Shown here: one piece after another, positions 9,087-18,473 of the stretch | How the letters are laid out: every line of letters begins with the position of its first letter | How positions within the stretch are numbered: the stretch's first letter is position 1 | From: an uncultured Roseburia sp. | GTDB taxonomy: Bacteria > Bacillota > Clostridia > Lachnospirales > Lachnospiraceae | Length of the DNA: 64,000 nucleotides | Direction: 5' to 3' | Assembly: GCA_947647505.1 (NCBI GenBank) | Contig: CANSKO010000012.1 | Coordinates: forward strand, 1 to 64,000 | Program-made: the position numbers and the translations under genes | Notes under the pieces: generated by a model | The model's database searches: none | What the model was told of the DNA's origin: nothing | Seen by the model: the letters and a program-made list of their open reading frames with translations, nothing else

Positions 9087-9830
9087 TTGAACCCATTAAT
9101 AGAAGTCAGAAATCTGATGAAAATTTACAATCCCGGAGAAAATGAAGTGCATGCGCTGGATGACATATCGCTGCGGATTGACGCGGGAGAATTTGTAGCA
9201 GTGATCGGACAGTCCGGTTCCGGAAAATCTACCTTTATGAATATGCTGGGGTGTCTGGACGTTCCGACGTCCGGAAGCTATTATCTGAACGGAGAGGACG
9301 TGGCGGGGCTTACAGATGACGCGCTGTCGGAAATTCGCAATCGGGAAATCGGATTTATTTTTCAGGGATTTAATTTGATTCCAAATCTGACGGCGCTTGA
9401 AAATGTGGAGCTTCCGCTCATTTATCGAAACATTCCGGCGGCGAAGCGGCATGCGCTCTCCGTCGCCTCACTGGAAAAAGTCGGACTGAAAAACCGGATG
9501 GAGCATAAGCCTTCGGAAATGTCCGGCGGGCAGCAGCAGAGGGTGGCAATTGCCCGGGCGCTGGCCGCTGCGCCGCCTGTCATACTCGCCGATGAACCGA
9601 CCGGAAATCTGGATTCTGCATCCAGTAAGGAAATTATGCAGATTTTGCGGGATTTACATAAAGAAGGCAGAACGGTAATCCTGATTACGCATGACAATAA
9701 AATTGCCGCCAGCGCAAAGCGCGTCATACGAATTATTGACGGCAAAATCGTGTCGGATACCAGAATAAAGGAAGAGGGAAATCAGGATATTGAAGCGATT
9801 GCGGCGAAAATTGAAGCGGAAGGAGAATAG
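9087..9830 (+). CDS. MacB/LolD-type ABC transporter ATP-binding protein
   Basis: A 247-aa ATPase with Walker A GQSGSGKST, Q-loop FQGFNLIP, signature MSGGQQQR, Walker B VILADEPTG and the H-loop LITHD. Length and motifs match the MacB/LolD/FtsE-like branch, which powers transenvelope export or membrane extraction of lipids and peptides rather than bulk uptake. The start is a TTG (9087) behind AAAGGAAG. It is the first gene of a three-gene operon with a membrane-fusion protein and a MacB-like permease; the next start is 5 bases past its stop. Confidence 0.92.
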   Translation: MNPLIEVRNLMKIYNPGENEVHALDDISLRIDAGEFVAVIGQSGSGKSTFMNMLGCLDVPTSGSYYLNGEDVAGLTDDALSEIRNREIGFIFQGFNLIPNLTALENVELPLIYRNIPAAKRHALSVASLEKVGLKNRMEHKPSEMSGGQQQRVAIARALAAAPPVILADEPTGNLDSASSKEIMQILRDLHKEGRTVILITHDNKIAASAKRVIRIIDGKIVSDTRIKEEGNQDIEAIAAKIEAEGE

Positions 9831-9834
9831 AATC

Positions 9835-11367
9835 ATGAAGAAAAAAAGAAAAGTCTGGAAAATTGCAGCGGCAGTCGTTGCGCTGCTGCTTGTTATCCGG
9901 TTTGCGGCCGGATTTTTCCTGGGTGGCGACGGGGAAGCGCTTCCGATGGTGGAAACGGCGGCCGTGAAAGAGGATGATATTACCTCAACGCTTGAGACAA
10001 GCGGGACGATTGCCAGTGAGCTGATTCGGGTGTACGCGTCTCCCGTCAATGCGCAGGTTGGTGAAATTCCGGTCGTTATGGGACAGAGCGTGCAAAAAGG
10101 GGAGTATCTTCTGACGTACGATACGGCGTCTCTGCAAAAGAGTTATGATATTGCGGAATTACAGGCAAAGGCGGAAAACGCCGCTTCAAATGATTCCATT
10201 GCAAAAAGCAATGAAAGCGCGGGCGATCTGGTCAAAAGCGCGGGTGAGATTGGCGCTCTGCAAGGTCAGATTGACGCGTTGAATGCGGAAATTGCCGGGC
10301 TGCAGACGCAGGCGACCGAAAATGAAATACGATCCAATAACAATGCGGCCGCCAATGCGGAGGTTGGCGCGCTGGAAGCGGAAATCGAAGCGGCGGGCGC
10401 GCGCGTGGCGGAATTGGAAGCCAAAAAGGAACAGGGCGGCTTAAGCGAACGGCAGAAAGAAGAATTAAAGCAGCTGCAAAAAGAACTGCGTTCCAGGGAG
10501 GAAGAATTAAAAAAGAAGAAAAAGTCCGTGAAAAATTCCGCAGAGCTTGCAAATGAGCTTACGCGGATTCAGGCGCAGCTTTCTCAGAAAAACAGCCAGC
10601 TTTCTGAGCTTCAGGGAAAACTGTCTGAGGCGCAGTCGAAAAACAGCGCAGCCGAGGCGGGCATTTTATCGCAGGCGGCAAGGGCCAATATCAGCTATAC
10701 GCAGCAGGCAAGCCAGCTTACGTTAGAGCAGAGCGCAGACGGCTTATCCAGAGCTAAGGCCGGCATTACGGCGGATTTTGACGGTATTGTAACGGAAGTC
10801 GCTGCATCGGCGGGGACTATGGCGGCAGAGGGAACGCCGCTTGTCACGCTGGCCAGCGCAAATGATATGTGCGTGGAAGCGCCCATTTCCAAATATAATC
10901 TGGCGAATCTGGAAACAGGACAGCATGCAGTAATCGAATTTCAGGATAAAGAATATGAGGGAAGCATTTCCTATATCAGTAAAATTGCGGAAAAAGGCGA
11001 TTCAGGCGCGGCAATGGTTGCGATAAAAATACATATTGACGCGCCGGATGACGCGCTGGTGATCGGTCTGGACGCGAAGGTGACAATACAGCTTGGCGCG
11101 GCAGAAGGCGTTTTGACAGCGCCGATTTCAGCCGTAAATTCTGATATGGACGGCGAATTTGTCTATGTCGTAAAGGATGGCGTCGTTGCAAAGAAATATG
11201 TGACGACGGGAATGGCCTCTACGGAGAAAATCGAAATCAAAAGCGGCGTTGAGGAAGGGGAAAACGTGATTGTGACGGTAGATTCCAGTATAATGGAAGG
11301 AATGGCGGTTCTGGAAGCGGCGCAGCAGGAAGAAGAGATGGCGCCGGCGACCGAAGCGGCGGAATAG
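9835..11367 (+). CDS. HlyD-like membrane-fusion (adaptor) protein of the ABC exporter
   Basis: About 510 aa from the ATG at 9835 (MKKKRKVWKIAA), chosen for AGGAGA just upstream. A single N-terminal anchor helix is followed by a lipoyl/barrel-sandwich half, a long Glu/Lys-rich coiled coil (about residues 120-290, rich in heptads such as LQKELRSREEELKKKKK), the second lipoyl half (ADFDGIVTEVAASAG), a beta-barrel and a membrane-proximal domain. In Gram-positives these adaptors extend the MacB-type permease into the cell wall space. It lies between ATPase and permease, with 9 bases to the latter. Confidence 0.9.
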   Translation: MKKKRKVWKIAAAVVALLLVIRFAAGFFLGGDGEALPMVETAAVKEDDITSTLETSGTIASELIRVYASPVNAQVGEIPVVMGQSVQKGEYLLTYDTASLQKSYDIAELQAKAENAASNDSIAKSNESAGDLVKSAGEIGALQGQIDALNAEIAGLQTQATENEIRSNNNAAANAEVGALEAEIEAAGARVAELEAKKEQGGLSERQKEELKQLQKELRSREEELKKKKKSVKNSAELANELTRIQAQLSQKNSQLSELQGKLSEAQSKNSAAEAGILSQAARANISYTQQASQLTLEQSADGLSRAKAGITADFDGIVTEVAASAGTMAAEGTPLVTLASANDMCVEAPISKYNLANLETGQHAVIEFQDKEYEGSISYISKIAEKGDSGAAMVAIKIHIDAPDDALVIGLDAKVTIQLGAAEGVLTAPISAVNSDMDGEFVYVVKDGVVAKKYVTTGMASTEKIEIKSGVEEGENVIVTVDSSIMEGMAVLEAAQQEEEMAPATEAAE

Positions 11368-11376
11368 GAGGCGGAT

Positions 11377-12609
11377 ATGTCGCAGTTTTTCGAATATCTG
11401 AAAATGGCCGTGTCCAATATCCGGGCCAATAAAATGCGTTCCTTTCTGACGATGCTGGGCATTATTATCGGAATTTCTTCGGTCATTTTGATTATGTCGC
11501 TTGGAAACGGCGCAAGAAACATTATTACGGAGCAGATGTCCGGCATTGCATCGGGACAGATTGCTCTGTATACGTATGACGACACAGGCTCTTATGAAAT
11601 TACAAAAGACGATATTGCGGCGATTAAGGAACAGGTGGACGGAATCCGGGGAATTAACAGTTACATGTCCATTAGCGGCACGACGAGCACAAAAAAAGGA
11701 GAATTTCAGGTACAGGCAAGCGGTCAGATGGCTTCCTACATGATTTTTTCTTCCACGGGCATCTTAAAAGGGCGATATTTCAATGAGACGGAATACCTTG
11801 CAGGACAGCCGGTCTGTCTGATCGGCGAGCGGGACGCCGTGCGTATCTTCGGCTCGACGGACGTGGTTGGCATGAACCTGGACGTTATGCTGTGGGAAAA
11901 AGAAGTGACGTTTACGATTATCGGCGTAGAACAGGCGGAAAAAGAATCGATGTTTACGTTCACCTATGAGAACTCGCCGATTTACATTTACTTTCCGCTG
12001 ACGGTGCTGGAACAGGTCTATGGCATGGAATTTGAGACGTATTATCAGATTTATCTGATGGCGGAGGACGGAGCCGATACGGGGACGATTACAACGCAGG
12101 TAGTGGACCTGCTGGAACGCAGACATCAGTGCATAGGGGAAGATATTTATCAGTATGAGAGCTTTAACGATTATATGGAGACGGTCAATACCGTGTTAAA
12201 CGTTGTGACGATGCTGATTTCACTTGTGGCGGCGATTTCTCTGATCGTCGGCGGCATCGGCGTTATGAATATTATGCTGGTGTCCGTAACGGAGCGTACG
12301 AGAGAAATCGGCATTCGAAAAGCGCTGGGCGCAAAGACGCGGTCCATTTTGCTGCAGTTTCTGTCGGAGTCGGCCATTATTACAATGATTGGCGGGTTAA
12401 TTGGCATTATAAGCGGCGTGGCGGAGGCGTTTCTTGTTGCGAAGATTGTGGCGGCTGTGAACCCGGTGTTTGCGTTTACGCCGTCTGTGAGCGTTGTCAC
12501 AGTAGTCGTTACGACAGTGTTCTCTTCTGCGATAGGGCTGTTTTTTGGGATTTATCCGGCAAGAAAAGCGGCGAAGATGAGCCCGATTGAGGCGCTTCGC
12601 AGAAATTAA
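11377..12609 (+). CDS. MacB-like ABC transporter permease (FtsX domain)
   Basis: A 410-aa membrane protein. The N-terminal signature AVSNIRANKMRSFLTMLGIIIGISSVI gives the first transmembrane helix. The MacB periplasmic core spans about residues 50-230. Three C-terminal helices contain the FtsX motif GGIGVMNIMLVSVTERTREI followed by GIRKALGAKTRSI. It forms a dimer with two copies of the ATPase to drive export of a peptide, antibiotic or lipid. It is the last gene of the operon; a hairpin terminator follows at about 12685-12734. Confidence 0.92.
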   Translation: MSQFFEYLKMAVSNIRANKMRSFLTMLGIIIGISSVILIMSLGNGARNIITEQMSGIASGQIALYTYDDTGSYEITKDDIAAIKEQVDGIRGINSYMSISGTTSTKKGEFQVQASGQMASYMIFSSTGILKGRYFNETEYLAGQPVCLIGERDAVRIFGSTDVVGMNLDVMLWEKEVTFTIIGVEQAEKESMFTFTYENSPIYIYFPLTVLEQVYGMEFETYYQIYLMAEDGADTGTITTQVVDLLERRHQCIGEDIYQYESFNDYMETVNTVLNVVTMLISLVAAISLIVGGIGVMNIMLVSVTERTREIGIRKALGAKTRSILLQFLSESAIITMIGGLIGIISGVAEAFLVAKIVAAVNPVFAFTPSVSVVTVVVTTVFSSAIGLFFGIYPARKAAKMSPIEALRRN

Positions 12610-12673
12610 CGGCACAGCGTAAAGGGATGGAGAATGGTTTTTCAGGCGAAAGACAGGAAACTTCTGCGTTCTG

Positions 12674-12702
12674 GCATATAAAAAATACCCCCTGCATACA
12701 AT
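12674..12702 (+). promoter_or_regulatory. Sigma-E-like (sporulation) promoter of spoIIID
   Basis: GCATATA (12674-12680) and CATACAAT (12695-12702) are 14 bp apart. The second is an exact match to the Bacillus sigma-E -10 consensus (CATACAHT) and the first is close to KMATATT. A start about 7 bases after the -10 would leave a leader of roughly 22 bases with its AGGGG ribosome binding site. Confidence 0.65.
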
Positions 12703-12734
12703 GTAAAAACAAGTATCGCAGGGGATATTTTTTT
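12685..12734 (+). terminator. Hairpin closing the macB-type operon and overlapping the spoIIID start
   Basis: CCCCTGC-ATAC (12689-12699) pairs with GTAT-C-GCAGGGG (12713-12724) around a 13-base loop, and a T run (12728-12734) follows that includes the first bases of the spoIIID TTG codon. In transcripts coming from upstream this is a terminator that also hides the spoIIID ribosome binding site. Confidence 0.7.
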
Positions 12735-12987
12735 GAAAAGCTATATTGAGGAAAGAGCTATAGAGATAGCCAGATATATTATTGAGAACAATGCAACGGT
12801 AAGGCAGACGGCAAAGCAGTTTGGAATAAGCAAGAGTACGGTACATAAAGACGTAACCGAACGCCTCCCGGAAATCAACCCGTCTCTTGCCAGAAGCGCC
12901 AGAAAAGTTCTGGATGTAAACAAGTCAGAGCGCCATATTCGGGGAGGGCTGGCTACGCGGGAGAAATACCTGCATCAGCACGTGTAA
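12733..12987 (+). CDS. spoIIID: Sporulation transcriptional regulator SpoIIID
   Basis: An 84-aa DNA-binding protein. The helix-turn-helix ATVRQTAKQFGISKSTVHKD and the following TERLPEINPSLA and HIRGGLATREKYL match SpoIIID across Bacillus and Clostridia. It acts in the mother cell after sigma-E activation, turning genes on or off ahead of sigma-K. Length is typical of the family (about 80-93 aa). The start is a TTG at 12733, supported by the conserved N-terminus KSYIEERAIEIA and by AGGGG 9 bases upstream. A sigma-E-type promoter lies just upstream, as expected for this gene. Confidence 0.95.
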   Translation: MKSYIEERAIEIARYIIENNATVRQTAKQFGISKSTVHKDVTERLPEINPSLARSARKVLDVNKSERHIRGGLATREKYLHQHV

Positions 12988-13010
12988 AAAGAACGAAAAC
13001 ATAGGGAGAA

Positions 13011-13060
13011 CAAAAACGCAGCGCCGAGGGGAGCATATTCCTGTCGGCGTCTGTTTTTGC
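13011..13060 (+). terminator. Terminator after spoIIID
   Basis: CAAAAACGCAGCGCCGA pairs with TCGGCGTCTGTTTTTG, giving a strong stem that ends in TTTTT. Confidence 0.8.
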
Positions 13061-13138
13061 GTGAATCCGGATTTTACAGGAGGTTTTGGAGTATGATAAG
13101 ATAGAAAAAAGGATTTTGGGGAAAGAAGGCGGATACAG

Positions 13139-14500
13139 ATGCAGGATGCAACAGGCAGACAGTATAAAAAGATGACGGAGACGCCCGTTGGAACGCTTGT
13201 TTTAGAGCTTGGGATTCCGACGACGGTCAGCATGCTGATCACGAATATATACAATATGGCGGACACGTTTTTTGTCAGCAAAATCAGCGTTTCCGCCAGC
13301 GGAGCGACAGGGATTGTCTTTGCGCTGATGGCCGTGTTTCAGGCATTTGGATTTATGTTTGGACATGGGGCGGGGAGCAATATCAGCCGTCTTCTGGGTG
13401 CGAAAAAGACGGAGGATGCAAAAATTTTCACGTCAACCAGCGTCATTCTGGCGCTTGCGGTCGGGACGCTGACGGGCGCGCTGGGCCTGTTGTTTCCGGA
13501 GCCGCTGCTGCGTGCGCTTGGGAGTACGGACACGATTTTAAAAGACGCCAGAATATATGGAAGCTTTATTTTGTTATCCGGTCCGGCAATGACGGTCGGC
13601 TGCGTACTGAACAATATTCTGCGCTACGAAGGAGAAGCGGCGTTTGCGATGGCGGGACTTTGCACGGGCGGAATTTTAAATATGTTTCTGGACCCGGCGC
13701 TCATATTCGGCCTTGATATGGGAATTGCCGGAGCGGGCTTGTCTACTGCGATTTCGCAGTATATCAGCACGGCGATTCTGCTGGCGCCGTTTCTGCGCAG
13801 AAAAACGGTTACGGAAATACATTATCGCTATTTTACGAAAGAAATGGCTGATATTCGAAATATCCTGTTTACCGGTCTGCCAAGTCTTGCAAGACAGGGA
13901 TTAAACAGCGCTTCCACGGCAGTTATGAATTTGCAGGCGGCTGCCTTTGGAGACGCCGCCGTTGCTGCGATGAGCATTGCGGGACGCTGTGGAAATCTGC
14001 TGTTTAGTTTTGCGCTTGGCATTGCGCAGGGATTTCAGCCGGTATGCGCGTTTAATTATGGAGCAGGTAAAAAAGAGAGGGTCAAAAAAGCGACCTGGTT
14101 TACGGCGCTTCTTGGGATGGGCATTATGGGCTTATTCTGTGTGATTTGTGATGTCGCTGCGCCAGGCATTGTAGCGCTGTTCCGCGATGAGGCGGATGTG
14201 CTTGCGTCAGGCGTGGGCGCATTTCGATGGATGTGCCGCACGCTGTTTGTGCTTCCGGTTTCCGCAGTTGGCAGCATGCTGTTTCAGAGCATTGGAAAAA
14301 AGGGAAGGGCGCTTTGGATTGCGCTTTTGCAAAGCGGTCTGATCTCCATACCGCTTTTGCTGATTTTGCCAAAGCAATTCGGCATAGCGGGCATCTGGGC
14401 GGCGCAGCCACTGGCATACCTGGCCGCAGGAGCGACGGCCTTGCCGGTTATGTATGATTTTTTTCGAAAGCAGATGCGTACGGAGAAAGAAAAAACGTGA
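13139..14500 (+). CDS. MATE-family efflux transporter
   Basis: A 453-aa protein with about twelve hydrophobic helices in two homologous halves. The N-terminal half begins GTLVLELGIPTTVSMLITN with the family pattern MADTFFVSK; the second half has the matching GLPSLARQGLNSAS and QGFQPVCAFNYGAGK. MATE proteins export drugs or metabolites by sodium or proton antiport. The start ATG follows GGCGGATACAG only weakly. It stands alone between terminators; substrate unknown. Confidence 0.9.
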   Translation: MQDATGRQYKKMTETPVGTLVLELGIPTTVSMLITNIYNMADTFFVSKISVSASGATGIVFALMAVFQAFGFMFGHGAGSNISRLLGAKKTEDAKIFTSTSVILALAVGTLTGALGLLFPEPLLRALGSTDTILKDARIYGSFILLSGPAMTVGCVLNNILRYEGEAAFAMAGLCTGGILNMFLDPALIFGLDMGIAGAGLSTAISQYISTAILLAPFLRRKTVTEIHYRYFTKEMADIRNILFTGLPSLARQGLNSASTAVMNLQAAAFGDAAVAAMSIAGRCGNLLFSFALGIAQGFQPVCAFNYGAGKKERVKKATWFTALLGMGIMGLFCVICDVAAPGIVALFRDEADVLASGVGAFRWMCRTLFVLPVSAVGSMLFQSIGKKGRALWIALLQSGLISIPLLLILPKQFGIAGIWAAQPLAYLAAGATALPVMYDFFRKQMRTEKEKT

Positions 14501-14575
14501 TTTTCACATAATTTTTTTAAAACAGGACACGCTAAAGCCGTAATGACTATATAGAGTTTGGAGGCTTTGCGAAAT

Positions 14576-15964
14576 ATGGAAACAACAGAAAAGCGGTCGT
14601 TTGGGTTTCGGGATAAAATCGGCTATATGTTTGGAGATTTCGGAAATGACTTTACATTTATTTTTGCAAGTACATTTTTAATGGTTTTTTATACAAAGGT
14701 ACTGGGGATTGAAGCGTCGATGGTCGGCGTGCTGTTTCTGGTGGCAAGGTGTGTCGATGCGTTTACGGACGTTGGCATGGGACGGATTGTGGATGCTGCC
14801 CGGGAGAACGAAAAAGGCAGGTTTCGCATCTGGATTCTGCGTATGTGCGGGCCGGTGGCAATCGCCAGCTTTCTGATGTATCAGAGCGCGCTTGACGGAG
14901 CGTCTATGGGCGTAAAGGTGGCGTATATGTTTGTCACGTATTTGCTTTGGGGCTCTGTTTTTTATACGTCGATCAATATACCGTACGGCTCTATGGCGTC
15001 TGTGATTTCCGATCAATCCAAAGACAGGCAGTCGCTTTCCGTATATCGTTCGCTTGGTTCGACATTTGCAGCGGTTGCAATCAGCGTGATTGCGCCGCTG
15101 TATATTTATCAGCTGGATGCGGACGGCAATCAGATTGTTGTGGGGAGCATGTTTACGATGGTTGCCGGCGTGTTTTCGATACTTGCGATCATCTGTTACC
15201 TGCTGTGCTATTTTCTGGTGACGGAGCGTGTCGTGACGGTGAAAAAATCGGTGCAGAAAAAAAGCTCGGTTGCAAAGACGCTGGTGCAGGTATTTACAAA
15301 CCGCGCGCTGCTTGCGGTGATTTTGATTTCCATACTTACGCTTTGCGCAACAATTATGAGCCAGTCGATCAGCACGTTTTTATTCGCGGATTATTTTAAA
15401 GACACGAAAGCGCTTTCCATCAACAATTTTCTTGGGCTTCCGGCGGCCATCATTCTGGCAGCCATTTCAGGAAAGCTGGTGGAACGCTATGGGAGAAAAG
15501 AGCTGACTTCCGCGGGATGTCTGCTGGCGGCCGTATTGTTTTTTCTGATTTACTTTCTGAAGCTGGAAAATGTATGGGTTTATATTCTATTGAGCTTTCT
15601 TGCATGCATCGGCGGCATGTATCTGTTTAATATGACGATCTGGGCGATGATTACGGACGTCATTGACGATCAGGAGGTCCGGACGATGCAGCGGGATGAC
15701 GGAACGATTTATGGCGTATATTCCTTTGCCAGAAAGCTTGGACAGGCTCTGGCCGGCGGGCTGGGCGGTTTTGCGCTGTCAGCGATTGGCTACGACTCGC
15801 TTGCCGCGGCGCAGACGGATGCGGTGCGGATGGGTATTTACGGACTTTCCACGCTGTTTCCGGCTATCATTTATACCGTGGTGGCGCTGGTGTTTCTGTT
15901 GCTGTATCCGCTGTCCAAACGGCGGGTGGAAGAAAATACGAGAGAGTTACAGAGAAGAAGGTAA
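14576..15964 (+). CDS. GPH-family (MelB-like) sugar:cation symporter
   Basis: About 462 aa from the ATG at 14576, which follows GGAGG by the right distance. Twelve hydrophobic helices are visible. The N-terminal FGDFGNDFTF and VDAFTDVGMGRIVD resemble the GPH signature in which Asp residues in helix 2 bind the coupling cation. The mid-protein YGSMASVISDQSKDRQSLS is the conserved cytoplasmic loop, and a late DVIDDQEVRT matches the family pattern. Members import glycosides, pentosides or hexuronides. No glycosidase is adjacent, so the substrate is open. Confidence 0.85.
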   Translation: METTEKRSFGFRDKIGYMFGDFGNDFTFIFASTFLMVFYTKVLGIEASMVGVLFLVARCVDAFTDVGMGRIVDAARENEKGRFRIWILRMCGPVAIASFLMYQSALDGASMGVKVAYMFVTYLLWGSVFYTSINIPYGSMASVISDQSKDRQSLSVYRSLGSTFAAVAISVIAPLYIYQLDADGNQIVVGSMFTMVAGVFSILAIICYLLCYFLVTERVVTVKKSVQKKSSVAKTLVQVFTNRALLAVILISILTLCATIMSQSISTFLFADYFKDTKALSINNFLGLPAAIILAAISGKLVERYGRKELTSAGCLLAAVLFFLIYFLKLENVWVYILLSFLACIGGMYLFNMTIWAMITDVIDDQEVRTMQRDDGTIYGVYSFARKLGQALAGGLGGFALSAIGYDSLAAAQTDAVRMGIYGLSTLFPAIIYTVVALVFLLLYPLSKRRVEENTRELQRRR

Positions 15965-15973
15965 AAATACTGC

Positions 15974-16002
15974 TTGTCATTTGAAAACCGCTTTCTTATA
16001 AT
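15974..16002 (+). promoter_or_regulatory. Sigma-A-type promoter of guaA
   Basis: TTGTCA (15974-15979) and TATAAT (15997-16002) with 17-bp spacing, 54 bp before the guaA start codon. The short leader leaves no room for a purine riboswitch. Confidence 0.7.
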
Positions 16003-16055
16003 GAAGAGTATGAAAACAGAATGTTTTAAGACGCCATCTGGGAGGAAGTGGATAA

Positions 16056-17600
16056 ATGGAGCAGGAAAAGGTGATCGTCATTGATTTTGGCGGACAGTAT
16101 AATCAGCTTGTTGCGCGGCGCGTCCGGGAATGCGGCGTGTATTGTGAGATCTGTTCGTATCGCGTCGATTTGTCGAAGATCAAAGCGATGCGTCCGAAAG
16201 GGCTGATTCTGACAGGCGGCCCGAACAGCTGCTATGAGGCGGGAGCGCCAACGTGCAGCGCGGAATTGTTTGAACTGGGCATTCCTGTTTTGGGGCTTTG
16301 TTATGGCGCGCAGCTGATGATGTGGAAGCTGGGAGGAAGCGTAAAAAGAGCGCCGGTTCGTGAATATGGAAAGACGGAGGTGTTTTTGCAGCAGGATGCG
16401 GCCCTGTTTGCGGGTATGCAGGAGCAGACCGTCTGCTGGATGAGCCACTTTGATTTTATTGCAGAAGCTGCGCCGGGATTTCGCATTACGGCGCATACAA
16501 AAGACTGTCCGGTGGCTGCGGCGGAGAATTCGCAGAAGCAGCTGTATGCCATTCAGTTTCATCCGGAGGTATTGCATACGCAGGAAGGGTCGAAGATGCT
16601 GTTTCATTTTGTCAGGGACGTCTGCGGCTGTAAAGGAACGTGGCGCATGGATTCCTTTGTGGAGGATGCGATACAGGCCCTTCGCGTAAAGGTTGGTCGT
16701 GGAAAAGTCCTGTGCGCGCTTTCCGGCGGTGTGGATTCGTCGGTTGCGGCCGTTTTGCTGTCAAAGGCGATTGGCAGTCAGCTGACATGCGTTTTTGTGG
16801 ATCACGGACTGCTTCGGAAAAAGGAAGGGGATGAGGTAGAGGAAGTATTTGGGCCAAAAGGCCCTTACGAATTGAATTTTATCCGCGTAGACGCCAGAGA
16901 GCGGTTTTATGAAAAGCTTTCCGGTGTGATAGAGCCGGAGAAAAAGCGGAAGATCATCGGGGAAGAATTTATCCGGGTTTTTGAAGAAGAAGCGCAGAAA
17001 ATCGGCGTCGTGGATTTTCTGGTGCAGGGGACGATTTATCCGGATGTCGTGGAGAGCGGTCTGGGCGGAGAATCGGCAGTTATCAAATCACATCACAATG
17101 TCGGCGGACTGCCGGACTGCGTGGATTTTAAGGAGATTGTGGAGCCGTTGCGGAATCTGTTTAAGGATGAGGTGCGGAAAGCGGGGCTTGCGCTTGGCAT
17201 GCCGGAACATTTGGTGTTTCGGCAGCCGTTTCCGGGTCCGGGGCTTGGCATCCGAATCGTCGGAGAAGTTACGGCCGAAAAGGTGAAGATCGTGCAGGAC
17301 GCGGATGCGATTTATCGGGAAGAAATCGAAAAAGCGGGATTGAGCCGGGATATTGGACAATATTTTGCCGCGCTTACCAATATGCGGTCTGTGGGCGTGA
17401 TGGGCGATGAGCGGACATACGATTATGCAGTGGCGCTGCGCGCAGTCAATACGGTGGATTTTATGACGGCGGAAGCGGCAGAGCTGCCGTTTGACGTGCT
17501 GCAAAGGGTGATGAGCAGGATTATCAATGAGGTGGGCGGCGTAAATCGCGTGCTGTATGATCTGACGAGCAAGCCGCCGGGGACGTTGGAGTTCGAGTGA
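16056..17600 (+). CDS. guaA: GMP synthase (glutamine-hydrolysing)
   Basis: A 514-aa enzyme that aminates XMP to GMP using ATP and glutamine. The class I amidotransferase domain (about 1-190) has the oxyanion and nucleophile blocks LILTGGPNS and [10 protein letters not shown], and the His-Glu pair in IQFHPEV. The ATP pyrophosphatase domain has the P-loop [10 protein letters not shown]. The C-terminal dimerisation domain ends in the conserved [12 protein letters not shown]. Length and all motifs are normal. It has its own promoter and GGGAGG ribosome binding site, and a hairpin follows at 17626-17658. Confidence 0.97.
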   Translation: MEQEKVIVIDFGGQYNQLVARRVRECGVYCEICSYRVDLSKIKAMRPKGLILTGGPNSCYEAGAPTCSAELFELGIPVLGLCYGAQLMMWKLGGSVKRAPVREYGKTEVFLQQDAALFAGMQEQTVCWMSHFDFIAEAAPGFRITAHTKDCPVAAAENSQKQLYAIQFHPEVLHTQEGSKMLFHFVRDVCGCKGTWRMDSFVEDAIQALRVKVGRGKVLCALSGGVDSSVAAVLLSKAIGSQLTCVFVDHGLLRKKEGDEVEEVFGPKGPYELNFIRVDARERFYEKLSGVIEPEKKRKIIGEEFIRVFEEEAQKIGVVDFLVQGTIYPDVVESGLGGESAVIKSHHNVGGLPDCVDFKEIVEPLRNLFKDEVRKAGLALGMPEHLVFRQPFPGPGLGIRIVGEVTAEKVKIVQDADAIYREEIEKAGLSRDIGQYFAALTNMRSVGVMGDERTYDYAVALRAVNTVDFMTAEAAELPFDVLQRVMSRIINEVGGVNRVLYDLTSKPPGTLEFE

Positions 17601-17625
17601 CATTAATTTAGTATAAGCTATTAGG

Positions 17626-17662
17626 TATGGCAGGTAGTCTATGAGATATCCTGCCATATTTG
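17626..17662 (+). terminator. Probable guaA terminator
   Basis: TATGGCAGG pairs with CCTGCCATA across a 15-base loop and runs into a T-rich but interrupted tail. Confidence 0.6.
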
Positions 17663-17734
17663 TGTTATTTATATTATTTTGATTTGGGTAAAATATATGT
17701 TGCCAGCAAATGTGGATTGGTTTTAACATTTACA

Positions 17735-17763
17735 TTGACGAGTAACGACAAACGCGTTACAAT
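17735..17763 (+). promoter_or_regulatory. Promoter with embedded operator for the RelB/ParE pair
   Basis: TTGACG (17735-17740) and TACAAT (17758-17763) are 17 bp apart. Between them lies the dyad GTAACG-N7-CGTTAC (17742-17760), overlapping the -10. This is the expected position for autorepression by the antitoxin or the toxin-antitoxin complex. Confidence 0.7.
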
Positions 17764-17786
17764 TTAACCGAAGGAGATGATTTGAT

Positions 17787-18089
17787 ATGAAAAAAACAGC
17801 AACCTTAAACTTAAGAATAAATCCAACGGTAAAACAACGAGCTGAAGATGTGCTTACACGATTAGGCATCCCGATGTCTACAGCAATAGACATGTATCTC
17901 AATCAAATTTCATTAACAGGAGGGATCCCTTTTGCGGTAACGTTGCCGAAAGCTCCCTCTAGTCTTAATGCAGATTTAATGACAAAAGAGGAAATTCACA
18001 AGAAATTGCAAGAGGGATATGATGATATACATGCTGGCAGGGTGCAGGATGCTGTTTCTGCCTTTACGAAATTTAGGGAGAGTCATTAA
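17787..18089 (+). CDS. RelB/DinJ-family antitoxin
   Basis: A 100-aa protein with an N-terminal ribbon-helix-helix (TATLNLRINPTVKQRAEDVL, then GIPMSTAIDMYLNQI) that would dimerise on DNA, and the GGIPFAV segment typical of RelB/DinJ. The C-terminal half is charged and probably wraps the toxin. It follows GAAGGAGATG and sits two bases before the toxin gene. It probably represses its own promoter through the GTAACG dyad upstream. Confidence 0.92.
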   Translation: MKKTATLNLRINPTVKQRAEDVLTRLGIPMSTAIDMYLNQISLTGGIPFAVTLPKAPSSLNADLMTKEEIHKKLQEGYDDIHAGRVQDAVSAFTKFRESH

Positions 18090-18091
18090 GT

Positions 18092-18397
18092 ATGAAGCAA
18101 TATAAGGTACAGATCACAGATAAGGCATTAGCGGATATGGAGGAAATCTATAACTATATTGCGATACAGCTCCAAGCGCCAGAAAATGCAATAGGACAAT
18201 ATAACCGGATTGCGAAAGCTATCGAGGAGCTAAAAATGTTTCCAGAAAAAGTAAGACTTATGGAATCGGAGCAAGAACGGGCAATGGGGTTAAGGCAGTT
18301 GGTGGTAGATAATTATTTGGTTTTCTATGTAATTGAGAATGAGAGCGTTATTGTAATGAGAGTATTATATAGCGCTCTGATATTGGGGAAAGGTTGA
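18092..18397 (+). CDS. RelE/ParE-family toxin
   Basis: A 101-aa protein with the ParE/RelE layout: two N-terminal helices (DKALADMEEIYNYIAIQL), the FPEK turn, then a beta-sheet ending in LVVDNYLVFYVIENESVIV and RVLYSALI. The R-x-Y-R-x-x-Y and RVLYS motifs fit the ParE/RelE superfamily. ParE members poison gyrase and RelE members cut ribosome-bound mRNA; the sequence alone does not decide which. It is translated with the antitoxin, with a 2-base gap. Confidence 0.9.
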   Translation: MKQYKVQITDKALADMEEIYNYIAIQLQAPENAIGQYNRIAKAIEELKMFPEKVRLMESEQERAMGLRQLVVDNYLVFYVIENESVIVMRVLYSALILGKG

Positions 18398-18473
18398 AGG
18401 ATTAAAAAAGTATAATTTTTGCACATAAAATAATTTTGATATAATCAGGTAGCAGAAATACAGAAGCTGTGTG

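Noticed and set aside
15965-16055. Possible purine riboswitch before guaA
   Set aside because: The promoter lies 54 bases before the start codon, leaving no room for an aptamer, and none of its conserved loops is seen.
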